Below, in pieces: positions 23,332 to 36,651 of a DNA stretch of 64,000 nucleotides. The notes under the pieces were generated by a model, which made no database searches, was not told the origin of the DNA, and worked only from the letters and a program-made list of their open reading frames with translations. The DNA comes from Adiantum capillus-veneris. Its lineage: Eukaryota > Streptophyta > Polypodiopsida > Polypodiales > Pteridaceae. Each line of letters opens with the position of its first letter. Position 1 is the first letter of the stretch. The translations under genes and the position numbers were made by a program. The stretch is taken from contig CM043966.1 of NCBI GenBank assembly GCA_014529385.2, forward strand, positions 44,030,537 to 44,094,536, given 5' to 3'.

Positions 23332-24097
23332 TGTAAGAAATGCGGAATACAATAAGGATCTAGTAGCAAGGAGAGTAGAGAGAGACACGATGCAAAGTAG
23401 ATTAGTGGCAAATCAAAAACTTTAGATTAGCACACTATACAAATTGATGGCGTCATCCACCCATGCGCTCTCAAGGTAGAGCTTAGATGGCGATTTAGAC
23501 AACTAGAGCAAGTGAATACAAGGGACTAATAATCCTTACACAAGGATGTGCTGTGTGCGTCAAGTGTGCACAACATTCTACCAAAATACTCATGAAAAGT
23601 CCTCCTTATATAGTTGTAAGGGAGCCTCTAAACGCCCATGTGCAGCCACCCTTAGATAGCCAAGTCCAAGTAGGATTCTCCCATGCGCCCATGTGTAGCC
23701 ACTTTTGGGTAGACAAGTCCTCCTAGAAATCGGCCACCGGCCAAAAACCACCGGCCGCCGACCACCGACCAAAGACCATGGACCACCGGCCACTGGACGG
23801 CCATTTTCCGATTGTCTTTCGGCCGTCGTCCGACCAACATATTCCGGCGATAAGGAATATTCTGGCGAAGGGGAAAAAAAGTCTCGGGGGCTTCCACCCC
23901 TGAGGCCCCCAAAGTTGCCCCTGAATTTGCTCCGTACCACCCACGATCACAAATAGAGATCTCATCAGCGTGCATAGCTGGAATCCACCAAATATATGTG
24001 CATCATTGGCTTCTCATCATATGGGGGCCTTACAAACTGTGCAGCATATATTGTGGTGGCAAAATTTAGAGAGGTGGGCATTGCAAGTATACCAACA
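23332..24097 (-). mobile_element. Solo LTR, family S copy 2 (TSD GTTAC)
   Basis: It starts TGTAAGAAATGCGG at 23332 and ends TATACCAACA at 24097, flanked by a perfect 5-bp duplication GTTAC (23327-23331 and 24098-24102). Removing it restores the gypsy pol reading ...PMELPPK.... A TATATAAGG box on the minus strand near 23605 gives the orientation. The ggccaccgg-rich centre (23730-23800) and several phrases match copy 1 at 12895-13664. Confidence 0.85.
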
Positions 24098-25374
24098 GTT
24101 ACCTCCAAAATGAGGGGATGATGACCATATGATAGAGGTTCTACTCGGGAGCTCACCGCCTAATAAACCTTCTTATAGACTTTTTCAAGATCAACAAGAG
24201 GAGATTATGAAGCAATGGCATGAGCTGGTAGACAAGGGGATGGTGAGGCCTAGCTCCTCTCCCTTTTGTTCACGAGTCCTTTTAGTGCAAAAGAAAGATG
24301 GCACATACCGCATGTGTGTGGACTATCGAGCTCTAAATCTTATCACTATCAAAACATATTTTCCGTACCGCGGGTAAAAGACCTGTTTGATGAGCTACAA
24401 GGTTTGACCTACTTCAGTAGGATTGACCTTAAAAGCGGCTATTATCAAATAAGGATAGTGAATGAAGATATTGTAAAGACTATGTTCCATACAACGTTTG
24501 GTCTTTATGAATATCTTGCATGCCTTTTGGTTTGGCAAATTCTCCAGCCACATTCAACCGCCTAATGGAGAAAATCTTAGACCCTACCACAAGTTCACTA
24601 GAGTGTTTTTTGATTTACTCCAAATCTCTAGAGGAGCATAAGCAACATCTCCATGTAGTTTTTCAAGCTATTAGGGAAAATAAATTTTTCATTAACTAAA
24701 AGAAGAGTGAATTTTTCCTCCAAGAGATTCAATACGTACTTAGGTCATATTATCTCTCAAGATGGTATCCGTATAAATCCAGTCAAGCTTGAGGTAATAA
24801 AAGTATGGCATAACCAAGGAATCTACATGAGCTACGAAGCTTTATTGGTATGTGTGCATACTATAGACGCTTCATAGACAAATTCTCCTAAATAGCAGGA
24901 CCACTACATGACTTGACCAAGAAAATTATTAAGTACATATGGACTGTTAAAAAAAAAGTGCTTTTAAAAAACTTAAAGAAAAGCTTACTTCTCAACCCGT
25001 GCTTACACTATTGGAACTCTCAAAACCATTTGAGGTCCAAGGTGATGCTTGAACCGGAGATTGCCTTGGAGCAATTTTGCTTCAAGAAGGGCATTCCATA
25101 GCATATGAGAGTCAAGAATCAATTCCAGCGAGAGATATTGGGCATCTACAATAAGGAGCTACTAGCTGTCCTACATGACCTCGACACTTGGAAGCGCTAT
25201 CTATTGGGGACTCCATTCATCTTACGAATGGATCACCAAAGTCTCAAGGACTTTATGATGCAAACCAAGCTCTTCAACAAACAAATGAGGTGGGAAAATT
25301 TTCATTCACAATTCAATTTTCATATTTCTCATATTGTTGGTGAGCATAACCAAGTGGCTGATACACTATCGTAA
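24098..25374 (+). pseudogene. Gypsy element 1: reverse transcriptase and RNase H
   Basis: RT is readable as VLLVQKKDGTYRMCVDYRAL (about 24280-24340), then after a frameshift as TYFSRIDLKSGYYQIRI (first catalytic Asp kept). The catalytic YxDD box is gone: the frame reads ECFLIYSKSLEEHKQHL near 24600, consistent with an in-frame loss of about 9 bp covering the two Asp. RNase H is readable near 24960-25374 (NKELLAVLHDLDTWKRYLLG, ILRMDHQSLKDFM, VADTLS). Many frameshifts separate the pieces. Order and spacing are normal for Ty3/gypsy pol. Confidence 0.75.
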
Positions 25375-26874
25375 CGATCGAGAGAAAATGCGGTGTCTAT
25401 AGCAACTCACAATGATTTATCTTTCAATAGATAAGTACGCTACTGACCCTGATTTTAAAGACATAATGTCAACCCTTGCCTTAGGGAAGAAATAGGAACC
25501 ATTCATCTTGTAAGATGGTTATCTTCTCCATGACAATAGGCTATGTGTTACTCACTCCCTTTGTGAGAAAGGGATGTATGAATCTCATGCGCCTCCCTAT
25601 GCGGCAAAGAGAGATTCAACCTACTCTGCGAAGAGTAGAGACATGCTTTTATTGGCCCACCAGAAAGTGGACATACAAGACTATGTTTCCAAATGTGTGG
25701 TATGCCAAAAGACCAAGTGTGATAGAGGGAAACAACCTGGATTACTCCAGTCATTATGAATCCATAATTCGCCATGGGAGAGTATATCCATGGATTCTAT
25801 CTTTGGATTACTCAAGTCTATCCATGGGAATAGAGGAATATGGACAATAGTCGACAAGTTTAGCAAGCAAGCACACTTTATTCCTGTCAAAAAGACTTAT
25901 TAAGGCACACCAAATGGCAACCCTCTTCATATCTCATATTTTCAAACACCATGGATTTCCAACATCCATTGTGCTAGATAGAGATCCTAGAATGACCATT
26001 AATTTCTGGAAAGGTATCTTTGAAGATCTAGGTACAAGGTTGAATTTCTCTTCGGCCTATCACCCACAAACGGATGGCCAAAGTGAGATAGCTAACCTTA
26101 CGATTCTCGATCTACTAAAGACTTTTGTTACAGAAGTAGATCAACGCTCACAATGGGAGAAGTATCTACCACTTGTAGAGTATGCGTACAATAACACTGT
26201 CCATACTACTACGGGGAAGGAACCTTTTGAAATCATTGAAGGAAGACCTAAAAGTTCCTTGCTACTTACGATACATGGAAAGATCTTCGTTGTCGATGAG
26301 TATATCCGAGACCTACAAGAATCTTTCCAAAAGATTAAGGATGCTATATCCATCTCGAAACAAAGGCAAAAGGTTGCTGCTAACAAGCACAAAAGGGCCT
26401 TAGATTTCAAGGAAAATGATTGGGTCCTACTCAAATTTTCCCAAGGCTCGATTGAGGCAGACTGCGGGAAAAAATCCTACAGGCCACCAAAAGTATTATG
26501 CTAAATTAGCAAAAAGATACTATGCTCCTTTTGAAATTCTAAAACCAATCAATGAGATGGCCCATCAACTCAAGTTGCCCAACCATTGGATCATTCACAA
26601 TGCTTTCCATGTGAGCCTACTTAAGCCTTACAAAAGAGAGCCACCACAAGAACCAATCGTTGAGGACCCGCCCCAGATAGAAGATCAAGAAGAGATGCTT
26701 CAGTTCGAATCGATTCTTCGACATGAAGACAAGGTACTAAGACATGGTAAGATTATCCGGCGGTATCTTATTAAGTTAAAAAATTATCCTTTTGAAGATG
26801 CTAGATGGATGCAAGGAACACAACTTAAGGATATTATGAATCTTGTCAATTCTTACAATGCTACATTAGAGTAA
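25375..26874 (+). pseudogene. Gypsy element 1: integrase with chromodomain-like C-terminus
   Basis: The zinc-binding region (CVVCQKTKCDRGKQPGLLQSL) is at about 25690-25755. The core shows IVLDRDPRMTINFW (second Asp) and AYHPQTDGQSEIANL (Glu); the first Asp lies in a damaged stretch. The C-terminus continues in a new frame from about 26480: YYAPFEILKPINEMAHQLKL, then LLKPYKRE, and a chromodomain-like end ILRHEDKVLRHGKIIRRYLI and DARWMQGTQL, stopping at 26874. The chromodomain places the element among chromoviruses. Confidence 0.75.
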
Positions 26875-27200
26875 TCAAATGTAAATGTTTCTTTTAAATG
26901 GTCAATGTTATTATCTATTAAGACTAGTTCTCTTTTTTGTGTGCACAAATTTAAGTAGTATGCATGCTTAGCTACGTGTTTGTGATGTGACGTCTCTCAA
27001 GTAGAATCTGTCACTCTACTTTGGAAGAATGAAATGGACTCAAGAGAAAACATGCTTGCGGCAGCTAAGTCTCCCAAGCCCCAAATGCATTAGTCATCCA
27101 ACTTGGAATGATGTTGTAGGCTAAAAAGGGACTAATGACTAAGACTTTATCTCCTCTACCTGATAGCCGAGGGATGACAATGATTTCAAGAGAGAGGTAA
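26875..27200 (+). other. Gypsy element 1: 3' untranslated region and polypurine tract
   Basis: Non-coding sequence after the pol stop, ending in the purine run AAGAGAGAGGTAA (27188-27200) just before a TGTCATAATATTT start at 27201. This is the expected position of the plus-strand primer and the 3' LTR. Confidence 0.5.
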
Positions 27201-28071
27201 TGTCATAATATTTAATATCTAACTAACCCAAATGATTTTCTCATGTTAAACTAATCATTTAATGTGGGAGAATAATCGAGAACAAGAATTAGAATATAGG
27301 CATGTGCTTATGGATCTATCTCAGCATGGGACCAAAGTCAATGGGTCCAAATGAGAGATGGTCTGTCAAAGAGAAATGCTAGCTAATGGAGCTTGAAAGA
27401 CCTTAGGGTTAGCTTTATTAAATACCTCCAAAGGTTAGTGTTAAAAATCCATAGACCTAGGACTTTAGGCAAGCTAGGATTGAGCTTGAGGTGGGAACCC
27501 AACCCAAGCTTGAGGTGCTTGTCATGCTTACTGACTAAGGTGCTTGTTGTGCTTGCTTACTAAGGTTCTTGAAGTGCTTTGCTGACTAAGGTGTTTGAGG
27601 GGCTTGTCATGCTTGATGACTAAGGTACATGAAGTGCTTAAGGTACTTGGAGGCCAAGGTTCTTGAGATGCTTTAAGTCAAACAAAGGCCTAGAAAGGAG
27701 GGGGAAAGCCCCAAAAGGAGGGTATGTGATTGGAAAGTCTCACACTTATCCAAGGGTACTGCCCCTTTCCCTCAAGAGGCAAGTAGGACACATGTCAAGC
27801 CCCTAGCTAGGTTTCCCCCATAGTGTGCCTAAAGCCTATTGGTTGATCCTTAGAGAGTTAAAATGAGAATTTAGTTAATTAAATTAATTATTTAAGCATT
27901 TTTCAAGCACTCTCTCTCAAAGGGGTAAGGAGGACACTTGTCCAAAGACTATCTCTATTGCTTGAATTGACCTAGGCTTGTGATTGACTAGGCTTGAGAG
28001 GGCCAATGAGCTTAAGTTATGAGCTAGGATGAGGGGTCTACCCAAGCAAGAAGGGGGTTAGCTTGAGGGAT

Positions 28072-28127
<56 letters not shown>

Positions 28128-28640
28128 TCACACTCATTGTCTGAAGTGCAAAGAACTTCATCTCCTTTTCCAAGTAGGTTGAAAAGTTGAGAGTCCACAG
28201 AAACACTCTTGGCTATGGAATGTAAATCCAACCAAGAGCCATGCTTCAATGCTATGCTAGCCATCTTCTTCATCTCCATCACTATGCTACTATGCTATGC
28301 TAGCATCTATAAGTAATGGTATGAGAGGAAACTATTTCTTTCTCGTAAGAATACTTCTTATTCCTCTTCCCTACCCTCATTCCATGCTAGCTCTCTCCAC
28401 CTTTGAAGGTGTTTGAGGTCTTGGGACTGAGGCCAAGGACAAGTTAATGCTTTCATTTAGCTAAGTTATAGAAATAATTGTGGTGCATGAAGCTCTTTAT
28501 CTTCATTGCACCATCAAGGTCTCAAGGAACACAAAGCTTGTATTGTACCAAGTCTCTCTTCATGGGAGAAACTATAATACAAAGGAATTTTGGAGGGGGG
28601 ACTGGCTCCACATAAATCCGGTCCTCAACTATTGTCAAGT
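27201..28640 (+). repeat. Putative 3' LTR of gypsy element 1
   Basis: It starts with TG after a polypurine tract. It has no coding content and contains a degenerate minisatellite (27500-27680, units with gactaaggtgcttgaagtgctt) and a CT/CA microsatellite at 28073-28128. The right end is a guess, placed after aatccggtcctcaa. The partner 5' LTR is not present, so the boundary cannot be checked within the window. Confidence 0.4.
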
Positions 28641-30926
28641 TCTCTAATTCTATTTCTCGCAAAGTATTGTTCATGCCTAGTTAATTAAGTATAATGGTCA
28701 TGTTGCTACCTCTAATCAAGCTCACCCTCTATTTTCTCAAAGTATTCTCATAAAAATGCTCACTACAGTTTTCTTAATTCTGCTATTCTCAATGTTCATA
28801 GTTCATTTCTATTACACCACTTCTCCTTCAGCAGGTTCTGATTGCAAATGGCCTTGGGCTTTCTGCTACACAAATTTCCTCCTCTTGTGCCATTTTTCCT
28901 CCATCCCATTCTCTCCTCCTGTGACATTTCTACTCAAGCCTCTTTCTCCACAATCCCCACAACTTCCTTGTTCTGCACCTTTTTCTTCTCTTCTCCTTGC
29001 AAATGGCATTGAACTACAACGTTTGCCACCTCTTGTGCAACTTCTCATTTGTCCCTTCTTTTTTTCTTCTCGTTTTTCTATTTTGCCCTTGCTTCCACAA
29101 CGAGTTACTCTATTGCCCTCGCTTCAAGGACAAGTAACTTCATTTTGGCACATCCTCCTTTAATCCTCATGTGCGTGTGCATGCATGCGCGTGCGCATGT
29201 GTGTTTTCTTTTGGGATATGGTCCACCTTCAATTCTCATGGGTGTGTGTGTGTGTGTGTGTGTGTGTGAGGAAGATGGTTTTGTTGACCATTTTAGTGTG
29301 TTTGAGAAAGGAGTGAGGGTGAGGCATATAGCTAGACAAACTGCTTCTAATATGCTTTTCCATATTTCAACCCTTAAATCTAGTTTCTTATAAATCCTTT
29401 TTAGTGTACTGGGGTGAATATAATCATGTATATATATATGCGCATAATTTTTTTTTTAAAGTATTATGAGCGTGCTAATGAATGTAATTATGTATGCTAC
29501 AATGCATATATGTATGTGCTTGTGTGTGTATGTATGTATGCATACACATATGCATGCTTGTGTGTATGTATGTATGCATGCATACACATACAAAGATGCT
29601 TTTGTGCTTAAGTGCCCGTGCATATTCCCACATGTGTTTTTATACTTATGTATGCATGGACTTATGTATGTGCTTTTCTATATATGTGTGAATGCATGCA
29701 CTTATGTATATGTATTCTTCAAAGTATACATGTAAGCATGCATGGTCATATGTAGGTCTGTTATTATGTGCCCATGCATGTATGCCAAATTTTGACTCCC
29801 CCATGCAAGTTCCATGTCGTGGCACTCTGAATGGGTGCCATTGCACATAGCGGTTGCCACGCACACTAATCCATACAAAATGGTCTATGAGGAGTACATC
29901 ACCCGACTAGGTCATGGAGGATACCTTGCAATGTCAATGCAAGGGAATCTCTAGATAAGCACTTGGGTTTGTTGAGTCTTGGTGACTCTAGACTAACACG
30001 CACTCACTAATTGAATGGATAAGCAATAGGAAATGCTAATCCTCTCACTTCTAATCACTTGAACAATCTATATTTCAACACTCAATCTTTAAACTAATCA
30101 CATTCAATAACCCACAAATACAATAAGAAAATGTTCTGAGAATGTCGGAACAGGAGGCAAGGATGTTGGAACAGTAGCATGGAGCATCAGGATAGAGAAG
30201 GGAGTGTTGGAACAAGAGCAAAGGGTACTTACTATTTTTGGAAAGTCCTTATTATTTTTGGCGGATATAAGTTCTAGCCAATTAAGAGTCAAACATGCCA
30301 AAATAACAAAAGTGTAAATGTGACTATGCTAGAACATCAAACTTACTATTTTTAGAAAGTTACTATTTTTAGTCAGTAAAGGAGTCAGATGGACATGTGG
30401 GTTGATTCATTACGAAGCTTATGTCATCCTCTTTGGTTCAAGTGCTTAACTTCATCAAATGGATAACTGAGCTAAAAATAGAAGGTTTTGGCGTAAATGT
30501 CCTCACTTCAATATTTACTATTTTAAGTTGCGAACGAAGTCAGATTGGGATGGTGGTGGACTCATCTTAAAGCTTATTGGATCGGGTTGGTATTGAGTAT
30601 CTAATATCATCAAGTCTTCAAGAAAAAAAATAGGAGAATCTTCTAGTTTGGCAATGTCATGCGGGAACAACATGTTATTTTTATAGGATTCTTGTCACTT
30701 GGATGAAAGCCCATTTTTATAGGAGAATCTTCTAGTTTGGCAATGTCATGCGGGAACAACATGTTATTTTTTATAGGATTCTTGTCACTTGGATGAAAGC
30801 CCATTTACATTGTAGTATTATTATGGGATTATCTCCTATTTTTTGTGGGCTCACTAGAGTTCCAAATTGTAATTAGTGCGAGCCCATAGGGCAGGGGATT
30901 TTGGTCAGCCATTGAGTGTGAGTGTG

Positions 30927-30982
<56 letters not shown>

Positions 30983-31625
30983 CAGAAGACCTAGAATGCA
31001 AAAGTATATAGCTCAAGAATGCAATGTATTGTGGTTAGCTTGTGTGGGCATTCTATAGAGAGCTATTGTAAGAGAACTCTTGAGCTTCTAGCTTCCATAG
31101 CTTGTGAGCCAAAAGAGAGCTAAACCAAAGCCCGTCTCCACTTTCTTTCCACCATTGTAATGTATTGAGTGATCAAGCCACTCCATGCTTGAAGCTATGC
31201 ATAATAAAATCACTCTTTACTCTCTCATTTTCTGAAATCTCCTCGTTAATCTTGTGAATGTGTTGAAGTAGCTTACGTCTTTTCTTTGTAGCTTGTGTGC
31301 ATGCTTGAAGTCCTTTAAGATTGAGTGAATCTTGAATAGCTCGTGTTTGAGTGAGTGCACTAGTTAGTGATAAGATTATATTAGAAAGTGCTGATTTACT
31401 TTCCGATTTAATACCATTTTATTTTCTTGCATTAGTGTTGATTATGTGCGTAGGATGCTTGCCAATGTGTATGTAGTTTATGTGTAGAGTGAAGGCAAAC
31501 TTTGCTTGCATATGTGGTTGGAGAATTGATGCATGTTTGGGAAGATAGAGCATGGTTGTGAATCCCGCATTAGAGTAGCTTAAGGATTGATTGGTATGCA
31601 TAGGGATTGAGAGAGGAGTGGTACA
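28641..31625. other. 3 kb without recognisable genes
   Basis: It contains a 135-codon ORF at 28756-29163 with no recognised family, GT microsatellites at 29241-29268 and 30930-30978, a degenerate tgtatgtatgcatgc tract at 29400-29750, and an 89-bp tandem duplication at 30631-30808. The part from 30840 to 31250, with aataaaatc near 31203, has an LTR-like look but no ends could be set. Confidence 0.4.
30631..30808. repeat. 89-bp tandem duplication
   Basis: Two nearly identical units start taggagaatcttctagtttg at 30631 and 30720. They differ by one T in a homopolymer. Confidence 0.9.
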
Positions 31626-32476
31626 TTACGTGCATGCATCATATGTTGAGAGATTTGCATGAAATGCATTGCACATGTTCATACCGGGTGGCATGAAATC
31701 CCCCCTCACTCGCCACTTGTTCTTCCAATCACTCGCTTTTAGTGGATGCATGTCATGTTTACACATGTTTGGTCCACGTAGCTCATGTCCTTCATGCAAA
31801 AATCTTCCATGCTTCTCGTAAACTGTCTTGCTCAAATGTTCGGAGCGACAGAAGCCAAGTTGAGGACCACCTTTTGGGCATGCATGATTGCTAGAGTAAC
31901 TCAAGCGTGGAAATCATTAAAAATGAATAAAAAGCATAAAACATTGATCAAGAGTTCATCAAGTATTGCATGTAGGTGAGGGTTTCAAAGATACTTACTT
32001 GAACACTCACCAAAGCCTAGGAAATCATGCATGGTCCACATGAGAATGCCTTGCACATAGGTTTGGACATGTCAACCACATCGATCCTTGTCCACAAGAT
32101 TTGAAGATCTTCTATAAGTGGTGCCAGATAGATGTCCATGTTTTTTGCCTTGTACTTTTTTGGGACAATCAGTGACAATAGCAGATGAATCCTCTTGATA
32201 GCTAGCCATGGTGGACGATTATAATTAACCAAGAAAATAGGACATGTGCTTTATGAAGAACTCCATATACAATTGAGTTTATTCCATCCATTTCTAATCC
32301 AAAACGGATACAACAAGGATCTTTCTTAAATACATGCCATCTTTCTTCTATGTGCTTCCATGAACGCTCAATAGACATCCGCATCACATCATCCGTGGAT
32401 CTAGTATTGGTATGTCATGTCATTAAAGCCGCTATAGACTTGCACATGAACATGCTCTTTATTCTTGGAATGATAG
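31626..32476 (-). pseudogene. CACTA element 2: TNP2 transposase, C-terminal segment
   Basis: The minus strand carries TNP2-type (En/Spm, CACTA) transposase pieces in order: IPRIKSMFMCKS, SIERSWKHIEERWHVF, then IRFGLEMDGINS, PPWLAIKRIHLLLSLIVPKK, NMDIYLAPLIEDLQILW, and the downstream Cys/His region ACPKGGPQLGFCRSEHLSK...YEKHGRFLHEGHELRG. TGA stops (one replacing an expected Trp near 32415) and frame changes make it a pseudogene. TNP2 (TNPD) is the DDE transposase that cuts at CACTA ends. The upstream half of the same gene is at 61793-62520, displaced by the gypsy insertion. Confidence 0.75.
32473..32476. repeat. Left target duplication of gypsy element 2 (ATAG)
   Basis: ATAG occurs here directly before LTR TG and again at 61789-61792 directly after LTR CA. 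On the minus strand the TNP2 frame reads HFP-I-IPRIK across the joined site with a single copy of the 4 bp. Confidence 0.85.
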
Positions 32477-33836
32477 TGATAGCCGTTTTTCGGCTCTCCA
32501 TAATTGCCATAGTGAGTTAACCCACCCTACCAAAATCATCCAAACACTGTGGCTATCCCTACCATTTCACTGTATATAGGTGTGTGTGAGTTAGGGGACT
32601 TTTCCCATATCTTCTTAAAAACCCTCAATTAGCTACTCACTAAGCTAGTTGAGCCAAAAAAAATAAAAAATTATAAGTATATTATGGCCCATTTGTGTGT
32701 AAATATTTCATTGTATATAGGGCCTAAATAAAAGGAATTTTCATAATTATTTTGGTATTTATTTAAATATTTCTACCTATGGTGTGTTATTTATGCTATG
32801 TACATTGACTCACCATTACCATATTTTTTCTTACCATTTTGCATACTCTTTATTCCATATAAAAATATTTTCATGCAAGCTTCTCTTATTTTTGGTGTAA
32901 CTCCATCCCAACAAAAATCCAAAAAAACTAGTTCTATTTATGTGTATAGTTTTTCACTATTGTGATTTTTTCCTTCCTACAACTATTCTCTATTACTCTC
33001 ATAAATTAGACCAACAAAAATATTCATCTTTTTATGGTAGAATTATAATGAGAGAGATTTATTTTGACCCCTTTATATTTTTTCCACCTATATTATTTAT
33101 ATTTGACATGTACATATTTTTTTAGACCCCTCAATATTTGATTTTCTTAGTTGTACTATTTACTTATATCATGATCTCATCAATATCTTCAATTATGGAC
33201 CTACCAAATAAGGTCAAGGATATGTGCACTACAAGAGGTTGTGTGCTCTTGTGACGCTGTTAGCGACGGAAATACACTGGGTTTTTATAACCCCCGGCGT
33301 CGCTAAAACCGTCGCTACGAGCGTCGCTATAGTCGTCGCTCTATGCGTCGCTATACGCGTCGCTATATAGCGACGCTCATAGCGACGCATATAGCGACGT
33401 TTACACAGAAGACTATAGCGACGCTCATAGCGACGCTACAGAGCCATAAATAGCGACGCTTATAGCGACGCCCGAGAGAATTTTTTTTTGGTGGCAGGGC
33501 ATTGAATGCCCTGCCACCCATCAACCATATTGTACTTGATTCACTTTTTTAAAAAAGTGCAAGGGTAGATAATAGACCCAAAATAGTCACCCACAAGACG
33601 CATTGTTTGCAAAATTGACAATTGTACACATCATAGGCAAAATGAATTGATTGGCAAATGTAATAATGACAATTGTACTACATCATAGGCATAAAGAATT
33701 GATTGGCAAAAGGAACTGCGGTGACAAATGTAATAATATACATGGTTCAAAAAGACGTATAAAATCCGTCCCATGATACATAAGCTATGAGAAACCCTAA
33801 ACTAATGCTATCTAGCTACGGCTAAACTGACGTCGT

Positions 33837-35146
33837 CTAGTCAGACGTCTCATCGCGTCCAAGCGGCGTATCTGTCGGATTCTGCAAAAAAAGACAATAA
33901 GACAGCTTTCAGTAAGTATAAACATATAACGACATTTATAAAACAATGCAAAAAATAAAAAAGAGTAAACCCTAATACTGACCATGCCGCCGCGAGAACT
34001 GAGAATGTCCATCAGGGCGTTTAAGCCCTTCCTACCTGCGTACTCGCGCTCATACGGTGTGGGATCACGTCCTGTCATCGACCACTGTCAAAACATACAA
34101 AGATTTCATTATGTTAGAACTAAAAAACTCATAAACCCTAAACTATCGAACATAAATAGCAATGTGAAAACACTTACAAAATCAGCCTCAAATGATGCCC
34201 ATCCACCGCTCCCCAAGTGGTGCGAGCTCCCTGCCTCTACTCGTGCTCTGGCTGCATCCTTTTGTTGCTTCCACTTGTCGGGATTCTCGCGCGCTGCTTT
34301 CTTCGCATTCTTCCAATCTTCTTTGGCCAGCCAATATGGCCTGTTCCACCCATTCTTGATTGCTTTTTGCACTTCGGAACGCTTGTGTTTGCAGTATTTG
34401 CGCATTCGAATCTTCATCAGGTCTTCATTGAAGCGCTGATCCCGTGTTGGAACGGGAAACTCATCATGAAGTATGCTGATGACTCTGTTTTTTAAATCAC
34501 TTGGTACTTCACTCCATTTGTTTAGTATGTAGTGTCTAAACAGCTGAGAGCAAAGACCACGCATGCGCGAGATCACCTTCTTGCCGTCATCATCCATGAT
34601 GATGCCGCCGCTGATGTCGACGGAGTAAGGCAAGCCCTCTGGCCGGTGACGCGTGAACCTGGGTGTCCCGGCAGGGGTCTCTAGCGGCGTGTCGATGGGG
34701 GTACGGACGTCAGGTGTCTCCACCGGCGTCTGGGCCCCGAAGCGAGGAGTGTCGAGTGGGGTGGCTCCTAGCGGAGTAGGTAGAGGTATGTAGCTTCTAG
34801 GAACAGTCAGCCGTGCAAAACCTGGCGTAGATGGCGATGTTGTGGCTGGTGTGGGGGCGGGCAAAGAAGGGGAGGGTAAAGAGCCTCGTCGAACACGAGG
34901 CGGTGTGGAGGCATCGGTGGCGGAATCCCCACAACAACCGCCACCGCCACCACTAGAGCGCCGGTGTCTAGACGAGTGTGAAGCTCGTCTCGTCGACGCC
35001 GAAGCTTCGGAGTGCGTCGAATGCTCCGAAAGAGAGGGAGATGCGGATGGAGTAGGAACGCGCGATGATGCGCCAGAGCGATGATGCTCCACGTACCACT
35101 GTCTCTGCTGCGGTGACAAAGAAGAAAGAAACTCCTCATCATCCAT
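33837..35146 (-). CDS. TNPA-like / Transposase_24-type protein of CACTA element 1
   Basis: Three exons fit: 35146-34178, 34084-33983 and 33881-33837 (minus), with introns GTAAGT...ACAG and GTCAGT...GCAG, both phase 0. The product is 371 residues. It starts MDDEEFLSSLSPQQRQWYVE, has a Ser/Pro/Thr-rich middle with repeated TP.DTP motifs, then the family core (LFRHYILNKWSEVPSDLKNR, RKYCKHKRSEVQKAIKNGWN, SHHLGSGGWASFEADF) and a tail PTPYEREYAGRKG. This matches plant Ptta/En/Spm-type proteins, thought to bind the subterminal repeats during transposition. No stop interrupts it. A further upstream exon is possible, since an AG precedes the ATG. Confidence 0.75.
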
Positions 35147-35418
35147 ACCTACATTAAACACACGAATATTTAAACTTAATATTGAATGAATAGAGTAGAC
35201 AATGACGCAAAGACCATTAAATACAATGACATAATGACGCATATAAATACAATGACGCAATGAATTGAGTGATAGAAGAGGCAAGTCGAAAACTCAGAAT
35301 TTTTAATCAAAAGATGTGAGCGCGAGTAGAAAAGAGCGTTATACACCATGGAAGGTACTTAGAGAGCCAGAGCTTTTACAACACGGAGCAAAATTGTTCA
35401 AATACAATATTTGTGGCT

Positions 35419-36569
35419 TTAAGAGATCTCTCTCTCATCCTCGCATAACTCATCATAACTTCCTATATCTATATAGAGCTCTCCGTTTAAACACATATCC
35501 TCTGTTTCATTTTGTAGCTCCTCTGCATGCACCCCATATAGAGTAGTAGCATCTTGATGCTCGTCTGGCACCACCGCAGCGGCTTCTGATTGAGCATCTT
35601 CTCTGATCTCCTGCATTGATGTCGTTGTGATTGGCACATGGTAGCCTTCATACGTCCTTGCACTACGAGGGGCTACCTCTATGACGTACCACCAGTTTGA
35701 TGTAGACTTTGTAGGATGAAATATTACCTGCCAGAGCCACATAACTTACATGAGAGCTTTCAAGCACATAACTTGTAAAAGGGGGATGTTAACTATTTAC
35801 ATACTTACTTGTTCACAATGCTCGGGTAGTACGAAAGTGTCTCATAGGTCAGTCCATTTCTTAGTAGAATCCACCTCAAGAAAACCAGACTCTCCTCTAC
35901 GCACAGTAGCGTTGCGACCCTCCATGATTATCTTGAACCATTGCACGTCGAACAAGTCGACAAAAAATCCTCTGTAATCGATCCTCAAAATCTCTTGCAG
36001 CGTGCCGAAGTAAGTGAGTTCCGCCACCACAGGATCTGCATCAGAGGAACGTCGTCGACTAGACTATTCAACTTTTGCCATGATTCCACAATCTTGAGTA
36101 AAACGATTTTTGTCGATTCGTTCCACCCTAAAATGTCGACCTTTACACCATGCTGCTGTGTATGACTTATACTACAATGAACAAAGATTATGAGTGGCCG
36201 TTCAAACGTTTATAAATAAAGTCACTTGCTAGTCGTACATTGCAAACTTACCTTGGTCGCGCAACCCCGAGAGTACTCCCACTCTTCTTTAGTCACTTCG
36301 TCACCGCATTGTTGTGCGCTTTTCAATTGGTTGTGCAACCATCTTAAGCTCATGAAGGTTGGTAGGCTCTCTAGAACCGCTGGATAGTGCATCGGTGGTC
36401 GTCTTCCCCGTCTCCACTCGATTCGTGCCCTTTGTCGCTCTTGCTTTGCATCCTCATATTGTGAAATCCACTTTTGCATCACTGGATTGTCGCACAACAT
36501 GCTTGCACTGATTACAAGGACATAAGACCCTCGTTGAGAGATAGGTGTTTCGGTTGGACGGTCCCACAT
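35419..36569 (-). pseudogene. TNPD (TNP2-type) C-terminal remnant of CACTA element 1
   Basis: Minus-strand exons read ...QKWISQYEDAKQERQRARIE (36569-36222); KSYTAAWCKGRHFRVERIDK and NRFTQDCGIMAKVE (about 36175-36070); ELTYFGTLQEILRIDYRGFF...VDLFDVQWFKIIMEG (about 36030-35820, DUF4216-like); and QVIFHPTKSTSNWWYVIEVA (to 35419). Introns have plausible GT-AG ends. Two in-frame stops, TAG after AKVE and TGA after KKWTDL, look like CAG and CGA changes. The N-terminal catalytic part of TNPD is absent from the rest of the element. Confidence 0.7.
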
Positions 36570-36647
36570 CCTCGTCGCTACTCATAATGAGGATAAAAAA
36601 CTTATAACCTGGACAACAAATTTAATATTCTATTGGCATTCTTCGTC

Positions 36648-36651
<4 letters not shown>

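Noticed and set aside
23705-23956. Proline/arginine-rich ORFs over the ggccaccgg tract, both strands
   Set aside because: They lie inside a solo LTR and are the translation of a short GC-rich repeat.
28756-29163. 135-codon plus-strand ORF
   Set aside because: Pyrimidine-rich, Leu/Ser/Pro-heavy composition and no recognisable domain; it is more likely a composition effect.
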